From Arthrobacter sp. OY3WO11 (lineage in GTDB: Bacteria; Actinomycetota; Actinomycetes; Actinomycetales; Micrococcaceae), in the NCBI RefSeq assembly GCF_001641125.1, contig NZ_LWLP01000001.1:3060133-3124132 (forward strand): DNA of 64,000 nt, written 5' to 3'. This document shows positions 24,441 through 33,162 of this stretch, in pieces; the first letter of the stretch is position 1, and each line of letters begins with the position of its first letter. The position numbers were made by a program, and so were the translations under genes. Under the pieces are notes generated by a model. The model made no database searches, was not told the DNA's origin, and was given only the letters and a program-made list of their open reading frames with translations.

Positions 24441-25589
24441 TTACGGTGCCGCAACGAGCCGGGACACTGCTGCATCGATGCGCTCGTCCGTTCCGGTCAG
24501 CGCCACGCGGATGTAACCGTTGCCGGCCTCGCCATAGAAAACCCCGGGGCCCACCACAATCCCGCGCTCCGCCAGCCGCCCCACCGTGTCCCAGGTGCTC
24601 TCCCCGGCGGTGGACCACAGGTACAGCCCGGCGTCGGAATCCTTGATCTCAAGTCCGAAGTCCAGCAGCGCCGGGACCAGCCGCTCGCGCCGCCCCCGGT
24701 AGAGGTCCTTCTGAGCCTCCACGTGGGCGTCGTCGCCGAGCGCCACGCGCATGGCCTCCTGCACCGGATGGGGCACGATCATGCCCGCGTGCTTGCGGCT
24801 GTTAACCAGGTTAGGCATGAGGCCGGGGTCGCCGGCCACGAACGCTGCCCGGTAGCCCGCCACGTTGGACTGCTTGCTCAGGGAGTAGACGGCCAGCAGG
24901 CCTTGGTGGGAGCCGCCGGCCACGCGCGGATCGAGGATGCTGGGAACCGCCTGTCCGCCGCGCTGGATATCCCAGTCCCCCCAGCCAAGTTCTGCGTAGC
25001 ACTCGTCGGACGCCACCACGGCACCCAGCGCCCTTGCCTGCTGCACCAGCGCCTTCAGGGAGTCGACTCCCCGGACGCTGCCCGTCGGGTTTCCCGGGGA
25101 ATTAACCCAGATCAGCCGGACGCGCGCACGGGTGGCGTCATCCAGTTCGTCCAGGTTGTCCGTTGCCACGGACGTCACGCCGGCAAGGGTGGCACCGATG
25201 TCATACGTGGGGTAGGCGACCCTGGGGCGGACGACGACGTCTCCCGGCTTGAGTCCCAACAGGAGGGGCAACCAGGCCACGAGTTCCTTGGAACCCACGG
25301 TGGGCATGATGTTGCGGGGATCGAGCCCTGCCACGCCCCGGCGCCTTTCAAACCACCCTGCGATGGCTTCACGCAGAGCCGGTGTGCCGTGCACGGTGGG
25401 GTATCCCGGGGCGTCCGCCGCGGCCTTGAGCGCGTCCTGGATCAGGGCCGGAGTAGGGTCCACCGGGGTTCCGATGGAAAGATTGACGGCCCCGCCGGGG
25501 TGCTGCGCTGCCTTGGCGGCGTACGGCGCCATGGCTTCCCACGGGTAGTCGGGCAGGTCCAGGCCGAACGTCCTCGCTGCTGCGGTCAC
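24441..25589 (-). CDS. dapC: Succinyldiaminopimelate transaminase
   Basis: 382 aa from a GTG (VTAAARTFGLDLPDYPWE). Fold type I PLP aminotransferase: VNLSIGTPVDPTP at the N-terminus, the cofactor contact WVNSPGNPTG, and the lysine segment LAVYSLSKQSNVAGYRAAF (Schiff-base Lys). In actinobacteria this branch, encoded directly after a 7Fe ferredoxin gene, is assigned as DapC. It starts 14 nt after the ferredoxin stop, so the two form an operon. A later in-frame start is unlikely because GGGAAG precedes this GTG. Confidence 0.9.
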   Translation of the reverse strand: MTAAARTFGLDLPDYPWEAMAPYAAKAAQHPGGAVNLSIGTPVDPTPALIQDALKAAADAPGYPTVHGTPALREAIAGWFERRRGVAGLDPRNIMPTVGSKELVAWLPLLLGLKPGDVVVRPRVAYPTYDIGATLAGVTSVATDNLDELDDATRARVRLIWVNSPGNPTGSVRGVDSLKALVQQARALGAVVASDECYAELGWGDWDIQRGGQAVPSILDPRVAGGSHQGLLAVYSLSKQSNVAGYRAAFVAGDPGLMPNLVNSRKHAGMIVPHPVQEAMRVALGDDAHVEAQKDLYRGRRERLVPALLDFGLEIKDSDAGLYLWSTAGESTWDTVGRLAERGIVVGPGVFYGEAGNGYIRVALTGTDERIDAAVSRLVAAP

Positions 25590-25603
25590 GGTATCTTCCC
25601 GCG

Positions 25604-25930
25604 TCAGTGGTCTTGGTTCTGCGGCGGCAGCGCGGCGATCATCGGGTGGTCCTTGCCGGTGTTGCCGACCTTCGCTGCTCCGCCCGGCGAGCCGAGGTCG
25701 TCGAAGAACTCGACATTGGCCTTGTAGTAGTCCGCCCATTCCTCCGGGGTGTCATCCTCGTAGTAAATGGCTTCAACGGGGCACACCGGTTCACAGGCAC
25801 CGCAGTCCACGCACTCGTCCGGATGGATGTACAGCGAACGCTCACCCTCGTAGATGCAGTCGACGGGGCACTCCTCAATACATGCCTTGTCCTTGACATC
25901 TACACACGGCTGCGCGATTACGTACGTCAC
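25604..25930 (-). CDS. fdxA: 7Fe ferredoxin (3Fe-4S / 4Fe-4S)
   Basis: 108 aa from a GTG (VTYVIAQPCVDV) with GGAGAGG upstream. The cysteine pattern is that of FdxA-type bacterial ferredoxins: CVDVKDKACIEECPVDC for the first cluster region and CVDCGACEPVCP for the 4Fe-4S cluster, followed by a C-terminal extension. It is a soluble electron carrier. It lies first in the operon with dapC, an arrangement shared with mycobacteria and corynebacteria. Confidence 0.93.
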   Translation of the reverse strand: MTYVIAQPCVDVKDKACIEECPVDCIYEGERSLYIHPDECVDCGACEPVCPVEAIYYEDDTPEEWADYYKANVEFFDDLGSPGGAAKVGNTGKDHPMIAALPPQNQDH

Positions 25931-26054
25931 GTCCCTGGCCTCTCCACGTTGGTTCCGGCAACCCGCCGGTACTTGCATCCGGCGCTGCGGCCGGACCCCT
26001 GACATCTGAGCCTATTATCTCCCAGCCCGTTCCCGCGAACCTAGCCGGACACCC

Positions 26055-26060
26055 TAGTAT
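26055..26060 (+). promoter_or_regulatory. -10 box of a probable leaderless promoter
   Basis: TAGTAT, 6 nt before the GTG at 26067. Confidence 0.55.
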
Positions 26061-26066
26061 GAACTG

Positions 26067-26306
26067 GTGAGTCAGCCTGTTCCTACCCCCGCCGGGTTCC
26101 TCTCGGGCGCAACACCGGGAATGCGGGTGGTGGTGCGCTACCGCATCGAGGGCGGCCTGACCGATGCACTGGGCCATCTGGTGGCATGCGACGCCGGTGC
26201 GTGCACCATCCGGACCCGGAAGGCCGACGTCGTTATCCAGCTGCCAGACGTAGTGGCCGCGAAAGAAGTCCCGCCGGCACCGGAGCGCCGCCGTACCGCG
26301 CAGTAG
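26067..26306 (+). CDS. Small protein with Rv0428c-like SH3-type domain
   Basis: 79 aa, GTG start. The core GMRVVVRYRIEGGLTDALGHLVACDAGACTIRTRKADVVIQLPDVVAAKEVPPAP resembles the N-terminal SH3-like domain found on actinobacterial GNAT proteins of the Rv0428c type, but no acetyltransferase domain follows. It stands alone, divergent from fdxA. Its function is unknown; a nucleic-acid or protein-binding role is only a guess. Confidence 0.72.
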   Translation: MSQPVPTPAGFLSGATPGMRVVVRYRIEGGLTDALGHLVACDAGACTIRTRKADVVIQLPDVVAAKEVPPAPERRRTAQ

Positions 26307-26315
26307 GCGCGGCCC

Positions 26316-27147
26316 TCACTGCGCAGACCGGTACGTTGCGAGGGCCTGGCGCACGAAGTCCTGGGGCTCGCTGAGCAGCATTTCGTAGGTCACGCGAAGG
26401 ATGGGAACACCCCGGATAACGGTCACGTTCCATCGCCGCCTGTCCTCCCGGTACGCTTCCCTGCTGGCGTGATGGGCGTACCCATCTGCCTCAACGCCCA
26501 GCAGACCGTCAACCAGCAGATCCAAGTGACCCATGCCGGGAATCTGGACCTGCAACTCGACGGTCAGCCCTGCCTCTTCCAGCAGGTACCGTGCCATCGT
26601 CTCGATGATGGACCCGGATTGCGGGCGGATTCTGGCCACCAAGCGAACAATCGCCTTTCCCGTGCCGCCGGAAACCGGTCCCGCAGCGCCGGGAGCTGAA
26701 CCAGCCCCTTTTGACTGCAGATTCCGCAATTGTCAGTCCTTCAAGGGGCGGCAGGCAGCGCAGGGCCTGACACACAATGTCCAGATGCGCCGGTGGCACG
26801 GGGCCCCGGTGCACCACGCAACCACTGACCGGCCTGCCATGCCGCGCAGTCAGATGCGGTTTACCGGGCGTTCTGACTACCCATAGCCCCGCTGCGGAGG
26901 CAGCCGTGACGCAGCCCGGAACCGCATGTTGGCGGCCGGCGTGGACCAGCAAGGGATCTGAGTTCGGCAGCGCATACACGCCCCGCGCCACTCTTTGGAC
27001 AGCGGCGTCAAGCACACCGGCTTCAATACTCCGCCGGGATACTCCGGCCCGCTGCAGTGAAGTGGTGCTGGCTACTCCCCCAAGTGCGGCCAGCGCCGCA
27101 GTAACAGTCCGCATGAGAGCATGCTGCCTGCCCACGGGCTCAGACAC
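26316..27147 (-). pseudogene. Doubly frameshifted AbiEi-like / DUF559 endonuclease-fold protein
   Basis: Read from a GTG at 27147, the first frame encodes an N-terminal winged-helix segment like AbiEi antitoxin domains (LAALGGVASTTSLQRAGVSRRSIEAG, then ARGVYALP) and continues to TIAESAVKRG near 26715. The family sequence then continues in a second frame (LVQLPALRDRFPAAR) and from about 26670 in a third (GKAIVRLVARIRPQSGSII onward), which holds the DUF559 Vsr-like nuclease fold with LLVDGLLGVEADGYAHH and YREDRRRWNVTVIRGVPILRVTYE. Restoring the frame needs one added base in a GGGG run and one in a GGG run. It is therefore either a decayed gene or a gene with two sequencing deletions. Intact relatives are common in this lineage and have no proven function. 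Confidence 0.7.
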
Positions 27148-27278
27148 AGCGGTGAAGATCGGCTATGTGGAAAACGCCCGGGCGCATTGAAGGGGCAGTT
27201 CCTTGCGCAGGGAGCGTTCCGGCGCAATGAACCCGGGTATTACTGCGCAGGCCGGGCCGCTCAAAGGACAAAGAAAAA

Positions 27279-27317
27279 GCCGGTACGACGGCGGGAATCC
27301 CCCACCGCCGTACCGGC
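27279..27317 (-). terminator. typA terminator
   Basis: Hairpin with GCCGGTAC/GTACCGGC outer arms and a small bulge. On the minus strand it is followed by CTTTTTCTTT, so it ends typA transcription. Confidence 0.8.
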
Positions 27318-27341
27318 AGTTTCAGTTACGTGCTGGGGTGG

Positions 27342-29270
27342 CTAGACCTTGGCGCGGGCGCGGTTGGCCTTGGAACGCTCGTTGGTGTCCAGGATGACCT
27401 TGCGGATGCGGATGGCTTCCGGGGTCACTTCCACGCACTCGTCCTCGCGGGCGAATTCGAGGGACTCTTCGAGGGTCAGGTCGCGCGGCGGCGTCAGGTT
27501 CTCGAAGGTGTCAGAGGAGGCTGCACGCATGTTGGTGAGCTTCTTTTCCTTGGTGATGTTGACGTCCATGTCGTCGGCGCGGGAGTTCTCGCCCACGATC
27601 ATGCCTTCGTAGACCTCGGAGGTGGGCTTCACGAAGAACGAGCCGCGCTCCTGCAGGTTGATCATGGCGAACGGCGTGACAACACCGGCGCGGTCAGCGA
27701 TCATCGAGCCGTTGGTGCGGTACTCGATGGGGCCGGCCCACGGCTCGTAGCCCTCGGAGATGGACGCTGCGATGCCGGCGCCGCGGGTATCAGTGAGGAA
27801 CTTGGTGCGGAAGCCGATCAGGCCACGGGCGGGAACGATGAATTCCATCCGGCACCAGCCGGTGCCGTGGTTGGCCATGTTCGTCATGCGGCCCTTGCGG
27901 GCTGCCATCAGCTGGGTTACGGCGCCGAGGTACTCCTCGGGGACGTCGATGGTCATGTGCTCCATCGGCTCGTGGATCTTGCCGTCGATGGTCTTGGTGA
28001 CAACCTGCGGCTTGCCTACGGTCAGCTCGAAGCCTTCGCGACGCATCTGCTCAACGAGGATGGCCAACGCCAGCTCGCCACGGCCCTGGACTTCCCAGGC
28101 GTCGGGACGCTCCGTGGGCAAAACCTTGATGGAGACGTTACCGATCAGTTCCTTGTCCAGGCGGTCCTTCACCTGGCGCGCGGTGACCTTAGCGCCCTTG
28201 ACCTTGCCGGCCAGCGGCGAGGTGTTGATACCGATGGTCATGGAGATCGCGGGATCATCAACAGTGATCAGCGGCAGCGGCTGCGGGTTCTCGGCGTCGG
28301 TCAGGGTCTCCCCGATGGTGATGTCCTCGATGCCGGCGACGGCGACGATCTCGCCCGGGCCTGCAGACTCCGCGGGGACGCGGTCCAGGGCCTTGGTGGC
28401 CAGCAGTTCGGTGATCTTCACGTTCTTGAGCTCACCGTTGGCGCGTGCCCAGGCAACGGTCTGGCCCTTGCGCAGGGTGCCGTTGTAGATGCGGAGCAGG
28501 GCGAGGCGGCCCAGGAAGGGGGAAGCGTCCAGGTTGGTGACGTGCGCCTGCAGCACACCCTCCGGGTTGTAGGTGGGTGCCGGGATGTGCTCGATGATGG
28601 TCTTGAACAGCGGCTCCAGGTCTTCGTTCTCCGGAGCGGTGCCGTCAGCGGGCTGCTCCAGGGAGGCGCGGCCAACCTTGGCGGCTGCGTAGACAACGGG
28701 AACTTCGAGGATCTTGTCCAGGTCCAGATCCGGAACTTCGTCCGCCAGGTCCGAGGCAAGGCCCAGGAGGAGATCCATAGACTCGTGAACGACTTCCTCG
28801 ATGCGGGCGTCGGGACGGTCGGTCTTGTTGACCAGCAGGATGACGGGCAGGTGCGCGGCAAGGGCCTTGCGCAGCACGAAGCGGGTCTGGGGCAGCGGCC
28901 CCTCGGAAGCGTCAACGAGGAGGACGACGCCGTCGACCATGGACAGGCCGCGCTCCACCTCGCCGCCGAAGTCGGCGTGGCCGGGGGTGTCGATGACGTT
29001 GATGGTGATGGTCTCGCCGTTGGAGGACGGTCCGTTGTAGGCCACGGTGGTGTTCTTGGCCAGGATGGTGATGCCCTTTTCGCGCTCCAGGTCACCGGAG
29101 TCCATCACGCGGTCTTCAAGGTGGTTGTGCTCGGCAAAGGAGTTGGTCTGCTTGAGCATGGCGTCGACCAGGGTGGTCTTGCCGTGGTCAACGTGGGCCA
29201 CAATCGCGACGTTGCGGAGGTCACTGCGTGATGCAGTGGCTACCGCGGTGTTGGTGGTGGTTTCAGACAT
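27342..29270 (-). CDS. typA: Translational GTPase TypA/BipA
   Basis: 642 aa. G1 motif AHVDHGKTT at residues 25-33, then G3 DTPGHADFGGEVER and G4 NKTDRPDARIEEV, then the EF-G-like domains and the TypA-specific C-terminus. It binds the 70S ribosome and helps assembly and translation under stress such as cold. It is a single gene with its own terminator. In M. tuberculosis typA (Rv1165) is next to lpqW; here an LpqW-like gene lies about 7 kb away. Confidence 0.95.
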   Translation of the reverse strand: MSETTTNTAVATASRSDLRNVAIVAHVDHGKTTLVDAMLKQTNSFAEHNHLEDRVMDSGDLEREKGITILAKNTTVAYNGPSSNGETITINVIDTPGHADFGGEVERGLSMVDGVVLLVDASEGPLPQTRFVLRKALAAHLPVILLVNKTDRPDARIEEVVHESMDLLLGLASDLADEVPDLDLDKILEVPVVYAAAKVGRASLEQPADGTAPENEDLEPLFKTIIEHIPAPTYNPEGVLQAHVTNLDASPFLGRLALLRIYNGTLRKGQTVAWARANGELKNVKITELLATKALDRVPAESAGPGEIVAVAGIEDITIGETLTDAENPQPLPLITVDDPAISMTIGINTSPLAGKVKGAKVTARQVKDRLDKELIGNVSIKVLPTERPDAWEVQGRGELALAILVEQMRREGFELTVGKPQVVTKTIDGKIHEPMEHMTIDVPEEYLGAVTQLMAARKGRMTNMANHGTGWCRMEFIVPARGLIGFRTKFLTDTRGAGIAASISEGYEPWAGPIEYRTNGSMIADRAGVVTPFAMINLQERGSFFVKPTSEVYEGMIVGENSRADDMDVNITKEKKLTNMRAASSDTFENLTPPRDLTLEESLEFAREDECVEVTPEAIRIRKVILDTNERSKANRARAKV

Positions 29271-29540
29271 GCGTAATGGCTCGATTCAGTGGTGAAAGTC
29301 AGCTGTTGTATCGCGACATTTCCAACCGGAACGCACGACGGATCAGGCCCTTAGCACAGGGCGCCTTCCTCCATTCTAGCGCCAGTGCCATTTATTGGCC
29401 TAAATTCTCAGGCCGCGTGCGGGCGCTGCGTGGCCCCGGCCATGCGCCGCCACGGAAAATTGTGGGCAAAATCACTGGCCATACAGGACGGCATGCAACA
29501 TGATTGCTCTGACAGACCGTGCAAGCCGGAAAGACACCAG
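29271..29540. other. Divergent intergenic region typA / SGNH lipoprotein
   Basis: 270 bases. It is AT-richer at 29380-29410 and must hold the typA promoter and the promoter of the SGNH gene. I see no supported coding frame or RNA structure. Confidence 0.35.
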
Positions 29541-30422
29541 ATGCGAAAATCCCTGGCCGCCAAGGCCTGGACCCGATGTGCCGCGTCCGGCGTCGCTGCG
29601 GTTTTTGCCCTGTCTGCCGGACTCTCCGGCTGCGGCCTGCCCGCCCCGCCCCCCGAAAATCCTGCCCGTCCAGTTGCGGCGGCAGCTGCGGCGGGACCCC
29701 AAGGGGCAGCCGGGAATCCTGCTGCCGTGACTGCCGGTTCCCGCGTCCTGAACCCGGCCAATGGTCGGCTCGAGGCCGTTGTCCCCGAGATCAGCAGAAC
29801 GGTCCTGCTGATCGGTGATTCACAGTCGGAACCCCTTGACGGCTGGCCACGCCTGGGCCTGGCTGAGGCAGGGTACAAGGTGTACTTCTGCGGCCGGGGC
29901 GGCACCGGTTTTGTCTCCTCGAACGGCGCAACAGGCAACTACATCGATGCCCTGCTGCGCGGCGACTGGCTGCTCCCCTCGGGCACGCCGGCGCTCATTG
30001 TTATCCAGGGCGGCGGCAACGACGCCGCCGGCGGAGCGAGTGACAGACGGATAGCCGCCAACGCCGAACGCCTGATCGCCGAGCTCCGGGAGCGCTACCC
30101 GGGCACACGCATGGCGATGATTGGAACGCTCGCCCGTGGCGAGGCCCACGGCGGCGGCCGGCGGACCGAAGTCGATGCCCTGCTGGGGTCGGTGGCAGCG
30201 TCCCATGCCCTCCCCTTCGTATCCGTGGGTGACTGGTTGACCCGGTACGGCCTGGTCAAGGACCTGGCCGACTCGGTGCACATGAACCCCGCAGGCCGCC
30301 AGAAATTGGGAACCCTCCTTGAGGGCCGCCTCCGGGAGCTGGGCCTGGACCGGAAGCCGACGGCGGACCAGCAGCTGCTGCGCGCCTCAGGCACCATGGA
30401 CGACGGCCCGGGCCAGGACTAA
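29541..30422 (+). CDS. SGNH/GDSL-type hydrolase lipoprotein
   Basis: 293 aa from the ATG with GGAAAG 7 nt upstream. A signal peptide ends in the lipobox LSGC, followed by a Pro/Ala-rich linker of about 60 residues. The catalytic domain has block I VLLIGDSQSE (nucleophile Ser), a Gly block GGTGFVSSNGATGNY, block III VIQGGGNDAAGG and block V DSVHMNPAG with the Asp-His pair. Members are esterases or acyltransferases that act on cell-wall or secreted polysaccharide; the substrate here is unknown. It is monocistronic. Confidence 0.85.
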   Translation: MRKSLAAKAWTRCAASGVAAVFALSAGLSGCGLPAPPPENPARPVAAAAAAGPQGAAGNPAAVTAGSRVLNPANGRLEAVVPEISRTVLLIGDSQSEPLDGWPRLGLAEAGYKVYFCGRGGTGFVSSNGATGNYIDALLRGDWLLPSGTPALIVIQGGGNDAAGGASDRRIAANAERLIAELRERYPGTRMAMIGTLARGEAHGGGRRTEVDALLGSVAASHALPFVSVGDWLTRYGLVKDLADSVHMNPAGRQKLGTLLEGRLRELGLDRKPTADQQLLRASGTMDDGPGQD

Positions 30423-30430
30423 AACGCAGT

Positions 30431-30470
30431 ACGGCTGGAGCCGCGGCCCGAAAGCCCCGGCTCCAGCCGT
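30431..30470. terminator. Hairpin between the SGNH and dpp genes
   Basis: Stem of 13 bp (ACGGCTGGAGCCG and its complement) around a GC-rich loop, between convergent genes. Confidence 0.8.
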
Positions 30471-30493
30471 TCCCATTGTGCGGGCAGCCCCGC

Positions 30494-32200
30494 TTATGCA
30501 ACTTCCGGCGGAAGCATCAGCTTGGCGCCCGGGATGGCGTGGAGCAGCGCCTGCGTGTACTCCTGCTGCGGCGCGTCGAAGACGTCGTCCGTGGATCCTG
30601 TCTCCACCAGGCGCCCCTTCTCCATCACGCAGACATGGTCTGCGATCTGGCGGACCACCGCGAGGTCGTGGGTGATGAAGAGGTAGGTCAGGCCGAGGTT
30701 GGACTGTAGGTCAGCCAGGAGGTTCAGCACCTGCGCCTGGACCAGGACGTCCAGGGCGGACACCGCCTCGTCACAGATGATGACTTCGGGATCCAAAGCC
30801 AGCGCACGGGCAATGGCAACGCGCTGCCGCTGCCCGCCCGAGAGCTCGTTCGGGTACCGCTGCATGGTGGATTGCGGCAGCGCCACCTGGTCCAGCAGCT
30901 CACGGACCTTCTTCTCGCGGCTGGCCTTGTTCCCGATCTTGTGGACCCGCAACGGCTCCTCAATGGTCCGGTAGATGTTGTACATCGGGTCCAGGGAGCC
31001 GTAGGGGTCCTGGAAGATGGGCTGCACCCGGCGCCGGAACTTGAACAGTTCCGAGGGCTTCAGCAGCGAGGTGTCCACGCCGTCGAAAAGTATCTTGCCG
31101 TCGGTCGGCTTCTCCAGCTGGAGCACCATCTTGGCCACTGTGGACTTGCCGGAGCCCGACTCCCCCACGATCGCCGTCGTGGTTCCCCGAAGGACGTCGA
31201 AGGTAACGCCGTCGACGGCCGCGAAGTCGGATGATTTGCCCAGGCCCTGCCGGAGCTTGTATACCTTCCGCAGGTCCTGGACCTGCAGCACGTTGTCAGC
31301 GGCAAGTGCCTCGGCGGCCGGAGCCAGGAGGTCCGCCGCTTCCACGCCCTGTTCCTTGGCAACCTGGATCCGTCGGCTGGCCAGGGACGGTGCCGATTCC
31401 ACCAGCCGCTTGGTGTAGGGATGCTGCGGGTTCTGCAGCAGCTCCAGCGACGGCCCCGATTCGACAACCTGCCCCCGGTACATGACCACAACCTTGTCCG
31501 CGCGTTCGGCGGCAAGGCCCAGGTCGTGGGTGATCAGCAGGACAGCCGTACCCAGCTCGGACGTCATGCCTTCGAGGTGGTCCAGGATCTGCCGCTGCAC
31601 CGTGACATCCAGCGCTGACGTGGGCTCATCCGCAATTAGCAGCCGGGGCTGGCAGGACAGGCCAATGGCGATCAGGGCCCGCTGGCGCATGCCGCCGGAA
31701 AACTCGTGCGGGTACTGCCTGGCGCGCCGGTGGGCGTCCGGAAGACCTGCCTCGGACAGCACCTTCGCGATGTCGTCAGGCCCGCTGGGCCTGCCGTTGG
31801 CGCGCAGGGTTTCCTTGACCTGGTAGCCGATCTTCCACACCGGGTTGAGGTTGGACATGGGGTCCTGGGGCACCATGCCGATGGTGTTGCCACGCAGCTC
31901 GATCATCCGCTTTTCGGGCGCGTGCGAGATGTCTTCGCCGTCCAGCAGGATCTGTCCGCCGGAAACCCGGCCGTTTGCCGGCAGCAGCCCAATGGCTGCG
32001 AGGGCGGTTGTTGATTTGCCGGACCCTGACTCGCCCACGATCGCCACGGTCTCGCCCGGCATGATGGTCAGGTGGGCATTCCGGACAGCGTTCACGTCGC
32101 CGTTGCTGGTGTTGAACGTGATGGCCAGGTCCCGGACTTCCAGGAGCGGCCGGTTTGCGGGTGTTCCGGCTTCGGTAATGGTGACATCTGATGCAGTCAC
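30494..32200 (-). CDS. Dipeptide/oligopeptide ABC transporter, fused double ATPase
   Basis: 568 aa from the GTG that has GGAGG 5 nt upstream; an ATG at 32215 is in frame but itself overlaps this ribosome site. Two complete ABC modules lie in tandem: Walker A GESGSGKST at about 56-64 and again at about 340, signatures FSGGMRQR and LSGGQRQR, and a DppF-type C-terminal zone after each. It thus combines DppD and DppF in one chain. It is the last gene of a dppA-B-C-(DF) set with the permeases directly upstream. Confidence 0.93.
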   Translation of the reverse strand: MTASDVTITEAGTPANRPLLEVRDLAITFNTSNGDVNAVRNAHLTIMPGETVAIVGESGSGKSTTALAAIGLLPANGRVSGGQILLDGEDISHAPEKRMIELRGNTIGMVPQDPMSNLNPVWKIGYQVKETLRANGRPSGPDDIAKVLSEAGLPDAHRRARQYPHEFSGGMRQRALIAIGLSCQPRLLIADEPTSALDVTVQRQILDHLEGMTSELGTAVLLITHDLGLAAERADKVVVMYRGQVVESGPSLELLQNPQHPYTKRLVESAPSLASRRIQVAKEQGVEAADLLAPAAEALAADNVLQVQDLRKVYKLRQGLGKSSDFAAVDGVTFDVLRGTTTAIVGESGSGKSTVAKMVLQLEKPTDGKILFDGVDTSLLKPSELFKFRRRVQPIFQDPYGSLDPMYNIYRTIEEPLRVHKIGNKASREKKVRELLDQVALPQSTMQRYPNELSGGQRQRVAIARALALDPEVIICDEAVSALDVLVQAQVLNLLADLQSNLGLTYLFITHDLAVVRQIADHVCVMEKGRLVETGSTDDVFDAPQQEYTQALLHAIPGAKLMLPPEVA

Positions 32201-32211
32201 GTGTGCCTCCT

Positions 32212-33162
32212 TCATCGCTGGCGGCTCTTCGGGTCAAGAGCATCGCGCAGGGCGTCGCCCAGCATGATGAAGCTCAGGACGGTGATGGACAGGGCGGCAG
32301 CCGGGTAGAGGAGCACTGCGGGGTTGGTGCGGATGGACGACTGCGCCGCGGAAATGTCATTGCCCCAGGACATGATGCTGCCGGGAAGCCCGATGCCAAG
32401 GAACGACAACGTCGCCTCCAGCACGATGAACACACCCAGCTCCATGGTGGCCAGCACGATGATGGGGGCGAGGGCGTTGGGCAGCACATGCCTAATGAGG
32501 CTCTGGATCCTGGACACACCCAGCGACCGGGCCGCCGTGATGAAGTCGGCGTTGCGGACCTCGATCACCGCGCCGCGGGTCAACCTTGCCATCTGCGGCC
32601 ACGCAAGCAGCACGATGATCATGATGACCGTCCACACACTCTTGTTTTCGCGGAAGAACGGCAACTGGGTGACCACCAGCGCACCGAGCACCAGCGGCAG
32701 TGCAAAGAAGATGTCGCCGAGGCGGGCGATCACGGCGTCGATCCACCCGCCGTAGAAGCCGGCCAGCGCGCCCAAGGTTACCCCGATGATGAGCACGCCG
32801 ATGACGGCGAAGACGCCAACCATAACGGAGGCCTGCGTGCCGTAAATGACGCGGGCGTACACGTCGCAGCCCTGGAAAGTGAATCCGAACGGATGGCCGG
32901 CCGAGGGCGCGCCGTCCGAATTTGCCAGCTGGCAGTTGTCGTTCGGCGGAGTCTGGGTGAACAGGCCCGGGAAGAACGCCACAACCAGGATGACCAGGAT
33001 CATCACTGCCGAGACGATGAACAGCGGACGACGGCGGAGCTTCCGCCAGGCGTCAGCCCACAGGCTCAGCGGGGCCTGGTCAGTCTTCACCGCATCCGTT
33101 GCCAGCAGAGGGGTCTCCTCCAGGGGGGCAACGAAGTGCGTGGTGTCTTGGTTACTTTTCAT
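32212..33162 (-). CDS. Dipeptide ABC transporter, permease (DppC type)
   Basis: 316 aa from the ATG of MKSNQDTTHF. About six membrane helices, a long first extracytoplasmic loop containing two Cys (NDNCQLANSDG and FQGCDVYARV), and the EAA loop RNADFITAARSLGVSRIQSLIRHVLPNA. It pairs with the DppB-type permease. Its start overlaps the upstream permease by 11 nt, and it lies 11 nt before the start of the ATPase gene. Confidence 0.92.
   Translation of the reverse strand: MKSNQDTTHFVAPLEETPLLATDAVKTDQAPLSLWADAWRKLRRRPLFIVSAVMILVILVVAFFPGLFTQTPPNDNCQLANSDGAPSAGHPFGFTFQGCDVYARVIYGTQASVMVGVFAVIGVLIIGVTLGALAGFYGGWIDAVIARLGDIFFALPLVLGALVVTQLPFFRENKSVWTVIMIIVLLAWPQMARLTRGAVIEVRNADFITAARSLGVSRIQSLIRHVLPNALAPIIVLATMELGVFIVLEATLSFLGIGLPGSIMSWGNDISAAQSSIRTNPAVLLYPAAALSITVLSFIMLGDALRDALDPKSRQR

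Noticed and set aside
27330..29231. 633-codon open frame on the plus strand opposite typA
   Set aside because: It mirrors the codon positions of typA, which has complete GTPase motifs; the antisense product is compositionally odd (rich in G, V, H, D) and has no start signal. High-GC genes often leave long antisense frames.
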